Shown in pieces: positions 18,116-26,124 of a stretch of 64,000 nt of DNA. The notes under the pieces are model-generated. The model did not search any database, had not been told where the DNA came from, and worked only from the letters and a program-made list of their open reading frames with translations. The DNA lies in NCBI GenBank assembly GCA_041394885.1, contig JAWKHI010000037.1, forward strand, positions 1 to 64,000, written 5' to 3'. The stretch comes from DSOI01 sp041394885. GTDB lineage: Bacteria > Acidobacteriota > Terriglobia > Bryobacterales > Bryobacteraceae. Position 1 is the stretch's first letter, and each line of letters opens with the position of its first letter. A program made the translations under genes and the position numbers.

Positions 18116-18499
18116 TTACTTCTTCAGACCCTGCCGGGCCACGAGAATCCGCTCCGAGATCAGGTTGTAGATGTTCTCGCGCATTGACTTGTCCTTGCAC
18201 TGAAAATCGTACCGGGACCCCTTCACCGGCCGGACACGGAAGTCCTTCCGGCCCTTCTTCGACAGTTCGCGGATCTCGGAGTATTTCCAGTTGCGCGAGT
18301 GGCGCGAGTCCGTCAGAGACTCAAAGGCCAGTTCCGTCTCCTTCAACATCAGCTTCCCGGTCTGGTCGCCGTTACGGATGTCGAAGACCATATCCCCGGC
18401 CGAGACGGCGGCCTGAGCTCCGGCGGCTGCGGGGGTCGCCGGCGAGTAGAGCGCAACACACAGGACGAAAACAGCGGTGGAGAAGATTGGGCGGGTCAT
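18116..18499 (-). CDS. Small exported protein of unknown function
   Basis: 127 residues with a signal peptide (MTRPIFSTAVFVLCVALYSPATPAAA). The mature part has a PH-domain-like pattern: GKLMLKETELAFESL, then NWKYSEIRELSKKGRKDFRV and a basic tail with RENIYNLISERIL, the sort of small beta-barrel plus helix often fused or exported in acidobacteria. It runs opposite to the dehydrogenase gene and is separated from it by 7 bp. No family name can be given. Confidence 0.7.
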   Translation of the reverse strand: MTRPIFSTAVFVLCVALYSPATPAAAGAQAAVSAGDMVFDIRNGDQTGKLMLKETELAFESLTDSRHSRNWKYSEIRELSKKGRKDFRVRPVKGSRYDFQCKDKSMRENIYNLISERILVARQGLKK

Positions 18500-18535
18500 C
18501 TAACTTGGATTATAACAACCGCCCCCCCCCGCCTT

Positions 18536-19441
18536 CTAGCCGTCGCCAAAGGTTAAAATCTCGCCGATCACCTGCTCCACGCGCGCCGTGTAATTCCGTG
18601 CGAGTTCGGCCAGACTCACCGGCGGCTCCACGCCGATGCGGCAAGGTATCTCGTGCCGCTCCGGAGGCGCCTCCGACAGCGTATGGATCAGCAGCCCGTT
18701 CAACGGATGCCAAAGATAGACCAGTTCCGCCCACGGCAGCAGGTCGTAGTTTTGTGCAGCGGCGGTAGCGGGCGAAAGATAGCCGAAACCCGTCACCCGC
18801 GGCTCCACCAGCGCCTCCGCGAACCAGCGGTGGTGCGCCGTGGCTAGGTCGATCAGGTGCCCCAGCGCCTGCTTGCGCGTCCAGTCGCGGCCCCGGCATC
18901 TGTCCCCGGCCTCGGCTTCGGAGATGCGCCACAAGTGCGTTCTCGATGCCTGCACCAGGGCAGCCAATGGCTGTGCCAGCGCCCCGACCCGCGGCAAGCC
19001 TTGCCATTCGATCGCGGGAGCCCGTTTCACCGGTGGCGCCGTCAGCCGCTCCCTCACCGTCTCGAGCGTAACCCCGGCTTCGTTCAGCAGCCGCGCTCCC
19101 AGGCACTGTCCCTCGCGCAGTAGCCCCGCCGCCAAGTGGCCACAGTGGACCTCGCGGTGGTTGAGGCGCTCGGACTCCTCGGCGCCGTGAGCCAAGACCC
19201 GTTTCGACTCGTGGCTCAGAGGAAGGTTCTCCGTCGCCGGCGGCCTTGGATGCTCCCTCCCCAGCTTCTCGATCTTGGCTCGAACTGTATCGATCGGCGC
19301 ACGCTCGCGGAGCCACTCGTCCTCTCGCAACAACCCGAGCAGCAAATGCTCGGACTCGATGTAGCAAGCTCCGAAGGTGCCCGCCTCATAGCGGGCCACG
19401 AAGATCATCTTCCGGGCAGATTCCGTGTATCGCTCGAACAT
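18536..19441 (-). CDS. Clp-N domain fused to a DinB-like domain
   Basis: 301 residues from ATG 19441, fixed by a GAGGGAGGG ribosome-binding site 4 nt upstream (an in-frame extension to 19546 is unlikely). Residues 1-145 are a ClpA/ClpB/ClpC N-terminal repeat pair (MFERYTESARKMIFVARYEA, YIESEHLLLGLLRED, then LNHREVHCGHLAAGLLRE), the substrate- or adaptor-binding part of Hsp100 unfoldases. Residues 155-301 are a DinB/YfiT four-helix domain (WRISEAEAG, TRKQALGHLIDLATAHHRWF) with histidines spaced as metal ligands. There is no AAA+ module, so it is not an unfoldase. A role in stress or thiol chemistry is a guess. Confidence 0.8.
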   Translation of the reverse strand: MFERYTESARKMIFVARYEAGTFGACYIESEHLLLGLLREDEWLRERAPIDTVRAKIEKLGREHPRPPATENLPLSHESKRVLAHGAEESERLNHREVHCGHLAAGLLREGQCLGARLLNEAGVTLETVRERLTAPPVKRAPAIEWQGLPRVGALAQPLAALVQASRTHLWRISEAEAGDRCRGRDWTRKQALGHLIDLATAHHRWFAEALVEPRVTGFGYLSPATAAAQNYDLLPWAELVYLWHPLNGLLIHTLSEAPPERHEIPCRIGVEPPVSLAELARNYTARVEQVIGEILTFGDG

Positions 19442-19534
19442 GCGGCCCTCCCTCGTTAGGCTAGCAACCGGAACACGAACCTGCCACCAGGGTGAAACGA
19501 TCCGCTCCCGGATAGCACTAGAATCACTAGGACC

Positions 19535-20548
19535 ATGCCTGACCAATTTTCCACGCTATCCACCAAACAACTACACACCCTCCTCCGTGACGCCGATACG
19601 CTCCCCCTTGAGAGCCTCCTCAACTCCGGCGCCGTTCGGATCGACACCGCCGCCCGTCACATCTTTCGTGACAGCTTCTGGAAAGGATCCTTTGCCCGCG
19701 ACACCGCCTTGGGCTTCGCCGAAGTCCTCGGGGTCCCCGCGCCCGGCCGGTCCTTCGCCCAAGGCAGTTTCTGGAAGCGTTTCGATCGTATCGAAGAGGG
19801 CCGCTGCTTCGGACACGTCGTCAACTACGAGATGCATTGGCTGCCCGGAGATCCCGAAGTCCGCGCCGAAACCTATCCGGACTCCAAGCGCGCCTACTTC
19901 ACCCAGGGCGCGCCGTTCCTCCTGCTCAACTATCGCAATGAGCCCTACCGCATCGTCTACGACGCCATCAAAGTCATCGACCGGGACCGCGCCATCGGCG
20001 TCATGCATCTCGGCGCTTTCCCCAACGGCCTCGAATTCGCCGCCTTCGTCCTCGAGCGTCACAACTACCCGTTCCTCAAAATGGCCGCCGCCGACTACCG
20101 CCTGCTCGCCACGGACCCGGCCGTCGCCCCACTCGCCCCGGACGCCGCCGTGGGCAAATGGGAAGGCACGCTCCTCACCCTCGCCGATCCCAATCGCGTC
20201 CTCCTCAGCCAGGTCAACCCGCATCGCCTTCGCGTACAGATCACGCGCGTCGGCGGCAAGCTTCGTTTGCGTTATCGCATCGGCGTCGTCAAATCGATTG
20301 ACCTCGTCAAGGGGACCGAGGAACTGGACCTGACCGGCGAAAACGAAGAGTCCGCGGAAGAGGCGGCGTTCGCGCAAACAGCCCTCGATCTCGGCCCTGG
20401 CGGCGAGTCCCCAGCCCAGACGAACAACGCCATCGCCGGGCGTTGGATCTCGAACGATACGCGCCTCCTCAAACTCCCCGGCATGGCCCAATACGCTGAG
20501 CCGGTCGATGGCGGCTTCGCCTTCCACTTCTATCTCGAACAACGCTGA
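19535..20548 (+). CDS. Protein of unknown function
   Basis: 337 residues, ATG 19535 with AGGA 4 nt upstream, divergent from the Clp-N/DinB gene. No signal peptide or membrane segment. The sequence is mixed alpha/beta with notable stretches ARHIFRDSFWKGSFARDTALGFAE (aromatic rich), GHVVNYEMHWLPGDPEV, and DAIKVIDRDRAIGVMHLGAF, the last reminiscent of lipocalin-like or DUF1579-like beta barrels where a fatty ligand is carried. A second barrel-like half includes GRWISNDTRLLKLPGM near the end. I do not recognise the family. A long open frame on the opposite strand (19571-20542) is a codon-bias shadow. Confidence 0.65.
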   Translation: MPDQFSTLSTKQLHTLLRDADTLPLESLLNSGAVRIDTAARHIFRDSFWKGSFARDTALGFAEVLGVPAPGRSFAQGSFWKRFDRIEEGRCFGHVVNYEMHWLPGDPEVRAETYPDSKRAYFTQGAPFLLLNYRNEPYRIVYDAIKVIDRDRAIGVMHLGAFPNGLEFAAFVLERHNYPFLKMAAADYRLLATDPAVAPLAPDAAVGKWEGTLLTLADPNRVLLSQVNPHRLRVQITRVGGKLRLRYRIGVVKSIDLVKGTEELDLTGENEESAEEAAFAQTALDLGPGGESPAQTNNAIAGRWISNDTRLLKLPGMAQYAEPVDGGFAFHFYLEQR

Positions 20549-20590
20549 ACCGCCCTCCCCCCGGGCGTTATACTACGAACTTCATCCCGA

Positions 20591-21658
20591 ATGATATCCG
20601 TCGAACTGGTTGCGCAACGCACGCTGGACGTAGTCGAACGCCCCGTCCCGCCCGATCCCGGACCCGGCGAAGTCCTCGTCCGCCTCCGCGCCGTCGGGCT
20701 CTGTGGTAGCGATCTGCATTGGTATCAGGACGGTCGCGTTGGATACAACGAGGCCGTCTATCCCATGGTGTTGGGCCACGAACCAGTGGGCGAAGTCGTC
20801 GCCGCCGGCCCCGGCGTCGATACCCATCGCCCCGGTGACAAGGTCGCCATTGAGCCATCGGTGGTCTGCGGCGTCTGCGAATTCTGCCGTATGGGCCGGC
20901 CCAACAATTGCGTCTCCTGCGTCTTCATGGGCGGCACCCAGTTGCCTGGGTTCTTTCGCGAATTCGCCACCGTGCCTGCCCGCAACGCCGAGCATTTCCC
21001 CTCGGACTTTGACTATCTCACCGCCACTCTCATTGAACCGGTGGCCGTGATCGTTCACGTTCTCGAACTCGCCCCGGTCTCCCCCGGCGACGTGATCGCC
21101 GTGCTTGGCGCCGGACCCATCGGCCTGCTCTGCGCCAATCTCGCCCGGCTCGCCGGCGCCGCCAAAGTCATCGTTGCGGATCGCGTTCGTCACCGCCTTC
21201 GCATCGCCACCCAGGTCAGCCGCGAGTTCCACTGCGTCGACATGCGCGAGACCTCCGTCACCGATGCCGTGGCGGACCTCACCAAGGGCCGCGGCGCCGA
21301 CATCGTCTTTGACGCCGCCGGCGCGCCGGAAACCATGGCCGCCGGTATGCACATCGCGCGCCCCAGCGGCCAGTACGTCCTCATCGGTATCCCCTCCGCT
21401 CGCTCCACCCCCTTCGATCTGCACACCGCGATGAACAAGGAACTGCGCATCCAGACCGTCAAGCGCAGCAATCACAAAGGGCACGAGGCGATCGAGCTCA
21501 TCCGCGAAGGCAAGATCCCCGACGTCATCATCACCCACCGCCTCCCGCTCACACACACCGCCGAAGCGTTCGAACTCGTCAGTGAATATCGCGACGGCGT
21601 CGGCAAGCTCGTCGTCGAAATGCCAGCGCCCGCCGCTACGGGAGATGCCGCCGCATGA
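20591..21658 (+). CDS. Zinc-dependent medium-chain dehydrogenase (sorbitol/threonine dehydrogenase type)
   Basis: 355 residues. The catalytic-zinc motif is GLCGSDLHWY with GHEPVGEV; the structural zinc site CGVCEFCRMGRPNNC is complete. The Rossmann part shows AVLGAGPIGLLCANLARLAGAAKVIVAD, i.e. an aspartate at the end of the second strand and hence NAD preference. Such enzymes oxidise a polyol or sugar alcohol. The next gene, rhamnulokinase, overlaps its stop by 4 bp, so a sugar or deoxysugar substrate is likely. No Shine-Dalgarno is obvious at ATG 20591. Confidence 0.88.
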   Translation: MISVELVAQRTLDVVERPVPPDPGPGEVLVRLRAVGLCGSDLHWYQDGRVGYNEAVYPMVLGHEPVGEVVAAGPGVDTHRPGDKVAIEPSVVCGVCEFCRMGRPNNCVSCVFMGGTQLPGFFREFATVPARNAEHFPSDFDYLTATLIEPVAVIVHVLELAPVSPGDVIAVLGAGPIGLLCANLARLAGAAKVIVADRVRHRLRIATQVSREFHCVDMRETSVTDAVADLTKGRGADIVFDAAGAPETMAAGMHIARPSGQYVLIGIPSARSTPFDLHTAMNKELRIQTVKRSNHKGHEAIELIREGKIPDVIITHRLPLTHTAEAFELVSEYRDGVGKLVVEMPAPAATGDAAA

Positions 21659-23127
21659 CCAGGAATTTCGTTGCGCTCGATCTCGGCGCCGAAAGCGGCC
21701 GCGCCATCCTCGGGGTGCTCGAAAACGGCCGCCTTCTTCTCGAGGAGCTCCACCGCTTCCCCAATCAGCCTGTGCGTCTGCCGACAGGGCTCTACTGGGA
21801 CACCCTACGCCTCTGGCACGAAATGCTTCAAGGTCTCGCCGTCGCCGGACGCGACCGTGGACTCGCCCTCCATGGCATCGGTGTCGACACCTGGGGCGTC
21901 GACATCGCCCTGCTCGGCGCCGACGGCGCGCTCGTCGACAATCCCCGTCACTACCGCGACGCGCGCAACACGGGCATTCCCGAAAAGACCTTTGCCGTCG
22001 TCCCCCGCGCTGAGATCTTCAGCCAAACCGGTCTGCAATTCATGCAGATCAATTCCCTCTACCAGTGGTACGCCATGAAGCTCGCCTGGGCACCGGCCAT
22101 CGACGCCGCCCGAACCCTCTTCTTCATGCCGGACCTGTTTCATTACTTCCTCACCGGCGTCCGCAAAGCCGAGCGCAGCATCGCCAGCACCTCCCAGTTC
22201 TACAATCCCAGGTTCGAACGCTGGGCTTCGGAAATGCTGCTCGCACTGCGGTTGAATCCCGAAATCCTCCCCGATATCGTCGATCCAGGTACACCCCTCG
22301 GCCCCATTCTTCCTCACGTGGCGGACCTCACCGGCCTCGCTCCCGATACGCCCGTATTCGCCTCCGCCGGTCACGATACCGCTGCCGCCGTCGCCGCCGT
22401 GCCGGTCACTGAGCCCGGCGGCTGGTGCTATGTCAGCTCCGGCACGTGGTCCCTCATGGGCATCGAACTCACCGAACCCGTGCTGACGTCGGAATGCCTG
22501 GCGATGAACTTCACCAACGAAATCGGCGTCGAGCGCCGCGTCCGGCTCCTCAAAAACATCATGGGGATGTGGCCGCTCCAGGAATGCCGCCGCGCTTGGG
22601 CCATCGAGGGGCACGATTATTCCTACGACGGGCTTGCCGAAATGGCGGCCGCTCAACCGCCCTTCGCCTCGGTCCTCAACCCGGACGCCTTCCTCGAACC
22701 TGGCCACATGCCCGAGCGCATCGCCGCTTTTTGCCGCGAAACCGGACAGCCAGCCCCCGAGTCTCCCGGCGCCTTCGCCCGCGCCATTCTCGAGAGCCTC
22801 GCTCTCCGCTACCGCCAGGTGCTCGAAAACCTCGAAACCCTCGGCGGCAAACCCATCCACCGCATTCACATCGTTGGCGGCGGTTCCCGCAATCGCTTCC
22901 TCAATCAGCTCGTTGCCGATTGCACAGGACGCATCGTCGTCGCCGGCCCCACCGAAGCCACTGCCGCTGGCAATGTCCTCGTGCAGGCGATGGGCGCCGG
23001 TTTCGTCGCCGGCCTCGCAGAAATTCGCGAAATCGTCGCCCGGTCCTTCCAGGTCGAACGCTTCGAGCCCCGCCCCGGGCTGGACTGGGAGCCCGCCTAC
23101 AGGCGGTTTCTCGATATCGCCGGATGA
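21655..23127 (+). CDS. rhaB: Rhamnulokinase (FGGY family)
   Basis: 490 residues, full family length. It phosphorylates L-rhamnulose on O-1 with ATP. The N-terminal phosphate-1 motif (FVALDLGAESGRAILGVLENGRL) has the E-S-GR pattern of rhamnulokinases rather than xylulokinases; IGVDTWGVDIALLG, SINSLYQWYA-like INSLYQW, GHDTAAAVAAVP, SSGTWSLMGIE and IVGGGSRNRFLNQLVAD (phosphate-2 and adenosine motifs) follow in the right order. Overlaps both neighbours by 4 bp (ATGA), forming a tight operon of dehydrogenase, kinase and regulator. RhaA and RhaD are not in the window. Confidence 0.92.
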   Translation: MTRNFVALDLGAESGRAILGVLENGRLLLEELHRFPNQPVRLPTGLYWDTLRLWHEMLQGLAVAGRDRGLALHGIGVDTWGVDIALLGADGALVDNPRHYRDARNTGIPEKTFAVVPRAEIFSQTGLQFMQINSLYQWYAMKLAWAPAIDAARTLFFMPDLFHYFLTGVRKAERSIASTSQFYNPRFERWASEMLLALRLNPEILPDIVDPGTPLGPILPHVADLTGLAPDTPVFASAGHDTAAAVAAVPVTEPGGWCYVSSGTWSLMGIELTEPVLTSECLAMNFTNEIGVERRVRLLKNIMGMWPLQECRRAWAIEGHDYSYDGLAEMAAAQPPFASVLNPDAFLEPGHMPERIAAFCRETGQPAPESPGAFARAILESLALRYRQVLENLETLGGKPIHRIHIVGGGSRNRFLNQLVADCTGRIVVAGPTEATAAGNVLVQAMGAGFVAGLAEIREIVARSFQVERFEPRPGLDWEPAYRRFLDIAG

Positions 23128-24842
23128 CCGAGCACGGCATGCCCTCCGGCGGCGAGATCACCTTCGGCGAGTTCCACCTCCACCCGCGGGACCGTCGCCT
23201 CTGGCGCGATCACGACGAGGTCCTCCTCACGCCGAAGGCAATGGATGTCCTCATCCATCTCGCCTCCCGTCCCGGTGAAGTCGTCACCAAGGAACAGCTT
23301 TTCGAATCCCTCTGGCCCGGGACCTTCGTCAGCGATCACGCCCTCACCGTGCAAATCCGCGAGATCCGCAAGGCGCTCGGAGACGATCCCAACCACCCCC
23401 GCTTCATCGAAACACGCCATCGCCGCGGCTATCGCTTCCTCCCCGGTGCCGACCTCCCGCCCGAACCGGTCCCCGCGCCCGATCTGCCCGCGCCCGGCGC
23501 ACACACCCCCATCGCCCAGCCCGCCACTCGATATACACTCAGCGGCGAAGTCAACATCGCCTACCAGATGCTCGGCGAAGGCGCCATCGACGTCGTCTTC
23601 GTCATGGGCTGGGTTTCGCATCTCGAGTACTTCTGGCTCGAACCCCGCTTCGCCCGCTTTCTGCAACGCCTCGCCTCGTTCTCGCGCCTCATCCTGTTCG
23701 ACAAGCGTGGCACCGGCCTCTCTGACCGTGTGCCCATCCATCAACTCCCCACCCTCGAACTCCGCATGGACGATGTACGCGCCGTGATGGACGCCGTCGG
23801 ATCCAAACGCGCCGTCATCGTCGGGGTCAGTGAGGGCGGCCCCATGTCCGCTCTGTTCGCCGCCAGCTACCCCGAAAAGACTCTCGGTCTCGTCATGTTC
23901 GGCACCTACGCCAAACGCATTCGCGACGAGTCCTACCCCTGGGGACGCTCCGCCTCCGAACACGAACAGTTCCTCGATCTCATCCGTCACGAATGGGGCG
24001 GCCCGGTCGGCATCGATACCCGAGCTCCATCCCTGTTCAATGACCCCGAGTTCTCCTCCTGGTGGGCCGCCTACCTCCGCATGGGCGCCAGCCCCAGCGC
24101 CGCCGTTGCCCTCACGCGCATGAACGCGGAAATCGATGTGAGGCCCGTCCTCGAAGCCGTGCGCGTTCCCACCCTCGTCCTCCATCGCACCGGAGACCGC
24201 TGCCTCCTCGTCGAAGAAGGACGCTACGTCGCAAGCCACATTCCCGGCGCGCGCTTCGTCGAGTTCCCCGGCGCCGATCACCTCCCCTTCGTCGGCAACC
24301 AGGACGAGATCCTCGACGAAATCGAAACCTTCGTCGCCGGAATTGAGGACCGCAGCCGTTCCGAGCCCGTCCTCGCCACCGTTCTATTCTCTGACCTGTT
24401 TGCCTCTCCACCGGCTACGCCGCTCGACCAGGAGCGCCAGCGCCGCATGCGCGAAACCGTCGCTCGCGAAATCGACTTCTTTCGCGGACGCCCCATGGCC
24501 GTCGACGGTCCCGGGCCCGCGCCGCTCGCTACCTTTGACGGACCCGCCCGCGCTCTCCGTTGCGCTGCTTCCCTCAGCCGCCACGCCGCCAGATCCGCCA
24601 TGCCCGCCCGCTTCGCGCTCCATACCGGCGAGTGTGACCCGATGGAGTCCGCACGCGTCACCGGCGTCGCCGTCCGCGTCGCTGCCGGGGTGCACTCTCT
24701 TTCCGAACCCGGCGAGGTCACCGCCTCCAGCACCGTGCGCGACCTCGTCGCCGGATCCGGCATTCGTTTTGCCGAAGCCGGCTCGCTCGATATTCCCGAT
24801 CTCCAGCGCACCTGGCGGCTCTACCGCCTCACCCACGCGTGA
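23124..24842 (+). CDS. Winged-helix / alpha-beta hydrolase / degenerate adenylate-cyclase fusion regulator
   Basis: 572 residues starting at ATG 23124, which overlaps the rhaB stop by 4 bp. Residues 8-110 are an OmpR/CadC-type winged helix (LTPKAMDVLIHLASRPGEVVTKEQL, RGYRFLPG). Residues 130-400 are an alpha/beta hydrolase with nucleophile elbow GVSEGGP, i.e. Ser in G-x-S-x-G, and a late GADHLPF histidine. Residues 410-572 match class III cyclase catalytic domains (ATVLFSD, ALHTGECD, TVRDLVAGSGIRF), but the second metal-binding Asp, normally GDG before LATFDGPARA, is replaced by GPGPAP, so cyclase activity is doubtful. No membrane segment. Likely a one-component transcription factor sensing a small ester or sugar. 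Confidence 0.85.
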   Translation: MTEHGMPSGGEITFGEFHLHPRDRRLWRDHDEVLLTPKAMDVLIHLASRPGEVVTKEQLFESLWPGTFVSDHALTVQIREIRKALGDDPNHPRFIETRHRRGYRFLPGADLPPEPVPAPDLPAPGAHTPIAQPATRYTLSGEVNIAYQMLGEGAIDVVFVMGWVSHLEYFWLEPRFARFLQRLASFSRLILFDKRGTGLSDRVPIHQLPTLELRMDDVRAVMDAVGSKRAVIVGVSEGGPMSALFAASYPEKTLGLVMFGTYAKRIRDESYPWGRSASEHEQFLDLIRHEWGGPVGIDTRAPSLFNDPEFSSWWAAYLRMGASPSAAVALTRMNAEIDVRPVLEAVRVPTLVLHRTGDRCLLVEEGRYVASHIPGARFVEFPGADHLPFVGNQDEILDEIETFVAGIEDRSRSEPVLATVLFSDLFASPPATPLDQERQRRMRETVAREIDFFRGRPMAVDGPGPAPLATFDGPARALRCAASLSRHAARSAMPARFALHTGECDPMESARVTGVAVRVAAGVHSLSEPGEVTASSTVRDLVAGSGIRFAEAGSLDIPDLQRTWRLYRLTHA

Positions 24843-24891
24843 GGATCCGGTTTGCCATAATGAGACTCGACGCGCCTGTCCGCCCAGCCGC

Positions 24892-25350
24892 ATGATCTAT
24901 TCGAAATCAGCCGAGTACGCAATCCGCGCCTTCGTTCACTTGGCCGCCGTCCCGGAAGGCAAGTTCGCCATGGCCCGCCAAATCGCGGCGCAGTCCGATA
25001 TCCCCGCGCATTTTCTCGCCAAAATCCTGCAGCAGTTGGCCCGTCACGGCTATCTCAAATCGAGCAAAGGTCCCAGCGGCGGTTTCAGTCTCATCCGCCC
25101 GCCGGAAACCATCTCCCTCCTCGACATCGTCGACGCCGTCGACGGCATCGCCGGATACAAGCGCTGCCTCGGCGGCATGACCGAGTGCAACGATGAAGCC
25201 GCCTGCGGCCTCCACGATAGTTGGAAACTCATGCGCTCATCGATCCTCGAATACCTCGAGCGAACCTCCATCGCCGATGTCGCCGCCTCGCTCGAACAGA
25301 AGCGCCGCGCCCTTCTTCCGCCCCCCGCCAAAGGCAGAGCCGGACGCTGA
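24892..25350 (+). CDS. Rrf2-family regulator with Fe-S cysteines
   Basis: 152 residues from ATG 24892. N-terminal winged helix (MIYSKSAEYAIRAFVHLA, LAKILQQLARHGYLKSSKGPSGGF) and the three cysteines C92, C99 and C105 placed almost exactly as the [2Fe-2S] ligands of IscR. Other Rrf2 members sense iron-sulfur status, nitric oxide or cysteine. No isc/suf or nitric-oxide genes are adjacent; clpP follows 75 bp later in the same direction. The extra one-residue gap between the first two cysteines relative to IscR is the only visible difference. Confidence 0.88.
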   Translation: MIYSKSAEYAIRAFVHLAAVPEGKFAMARQIAAQSDIPAHFLAKILQQLARHGYLKSSKGPSGGFSLIRPPETISLLDIVDAVDGIAGYKRCLGGMTECNDEAACGLHDSWKLMRSSILEYLERTSIADVAASLEQKRRALLPPPAKGRAGR

Positions 25351-25425
25351 CCACCCTTTTCCCCTTCCTCCGTTTGCCCCCCTCACGGACCGTCTATGAT
25401 GGTGTATGAAGGAGAACAACACTTC

Positions 25426-26055
25426 GTGAGTAATCTGATAGTGCCGCCGCAAACGTCCATGCTCGTACCCATGGTCGTCGAGCAGACCGCACGCGGCGAG
25501 CGCGCGTTTGATATTTTTTCGCGCCTTCTCAAAGAAAACATCATTTTCCTCGGCACCCCCATCGACGATCAGGTGGCCAACCTCATCATCGCCCAGATGC
25601 TTTTTCTGGCCGCCGAGGATCCGGAAAAGGATATTTCGCTTTATATCAACTCGCCTGGCGGTTCGATCACGGCCGGACTCGCCATCCTCGATACGATGAA
25701 TCTCATCGAGCCCGATATCGTCACCTACTGCGTCGGCCAGGCCGCTTCCATGGCCGCCGTGCTGCTTGCCTGCGGCGCCAAGGGCAAGCGATTCGCGCTG
25801 CCTCACGCGCGTATTCTCATCCACCAGCCCTCCATGAGCGGTCTCGCCGGACAGGCGTCCGATATCGACATCTACGCCAAGGAGATCCTCCGCATGCGTG
25901 AGGTGCTTAACGATATCCTCGCCCAGGCCACCGGCCAACCCGTCGATCGCATCGCCCGCGACGTCGATCGCGACTACATTATGGAAGCCGATCAGAGCGT
26001 CAACTACGGCATCATCGATCGCGTCGTTGCCTCCCGCGAGCAGATGAGCAAGTAG
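25426..26055 (+). CDS. clpP: ATP-dependent Clp protease proteolytic subunit
   Basis: Serine peptidase of the ClpXP/ClpAP machine, about 209 residues. I favour the GTG at 25426, 11 nt after AAGGAG; an ATG at 25396 would add ten residues. The family signature LVPMVVEQTARGERAFDIFSRLLKENIIFLG is followed by the oxyanion-loop SPGGSITAGLAI, catalytic Ser in GQAASMAAV and catalytic His in HARILIHQPS. Remarkably, ATG 25406 opens a seven-codon frame whose TGA overlaps the GTG, which could be a small coupled leader. No clpX or tig is adjacent. A rho-independent terminator follows. Confidence 0.95.
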   Translation: MSNLIVPPQTSMLVPMVVEQTARGERAFDIFSRLLKENIIFLGTPIDDQVANLIIAQMLFLAAEDPEKDISLYINSPGGSITAGLAILDTMNLIEPDIVTYCVGQAASMAAVLLACGAKGKRFALPHARILIHQPSMSGLAGQASDIDIYAKEILRMREVLNDILAQATGQPVDRIARDVDRDYIMEADQSVNYGIIDRVVASREQMSK

Positions 26056-26076
26056 CGGCAGTCTTTAACTCAATGG

Positions 26077-26110
26077 AAGCGGAGTCCGATTCGGGCTCCG
26101 CTTTTCGTTT
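26077..26110 (+). terminator. Rho-independent terminator after clpP
   Basis: A hairpin with stem AAGCGGAG / CTCCGCTT extended inward by further pairs (12 bp with one G-T pair, 3-nt loop at 26089-26091) is followed by CTTTTCGTTTTT. It lies 22 bp after the clpP stop and between convergent genes. Confidence 0.85.
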
Positions 26111-26124
26111 TTCTCTCCCCTCCC

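Noticed and set aside
19571..20542. Long minus-strand open frame of 323 codons opposite the unknown gene at 19535
   Set aside because: Composition is dominated by Gly/Ala/Glu/Val with no recognisable motif, and its frame mirrors the third-codon-position GC bias of the plus-strand gene; a shadow.
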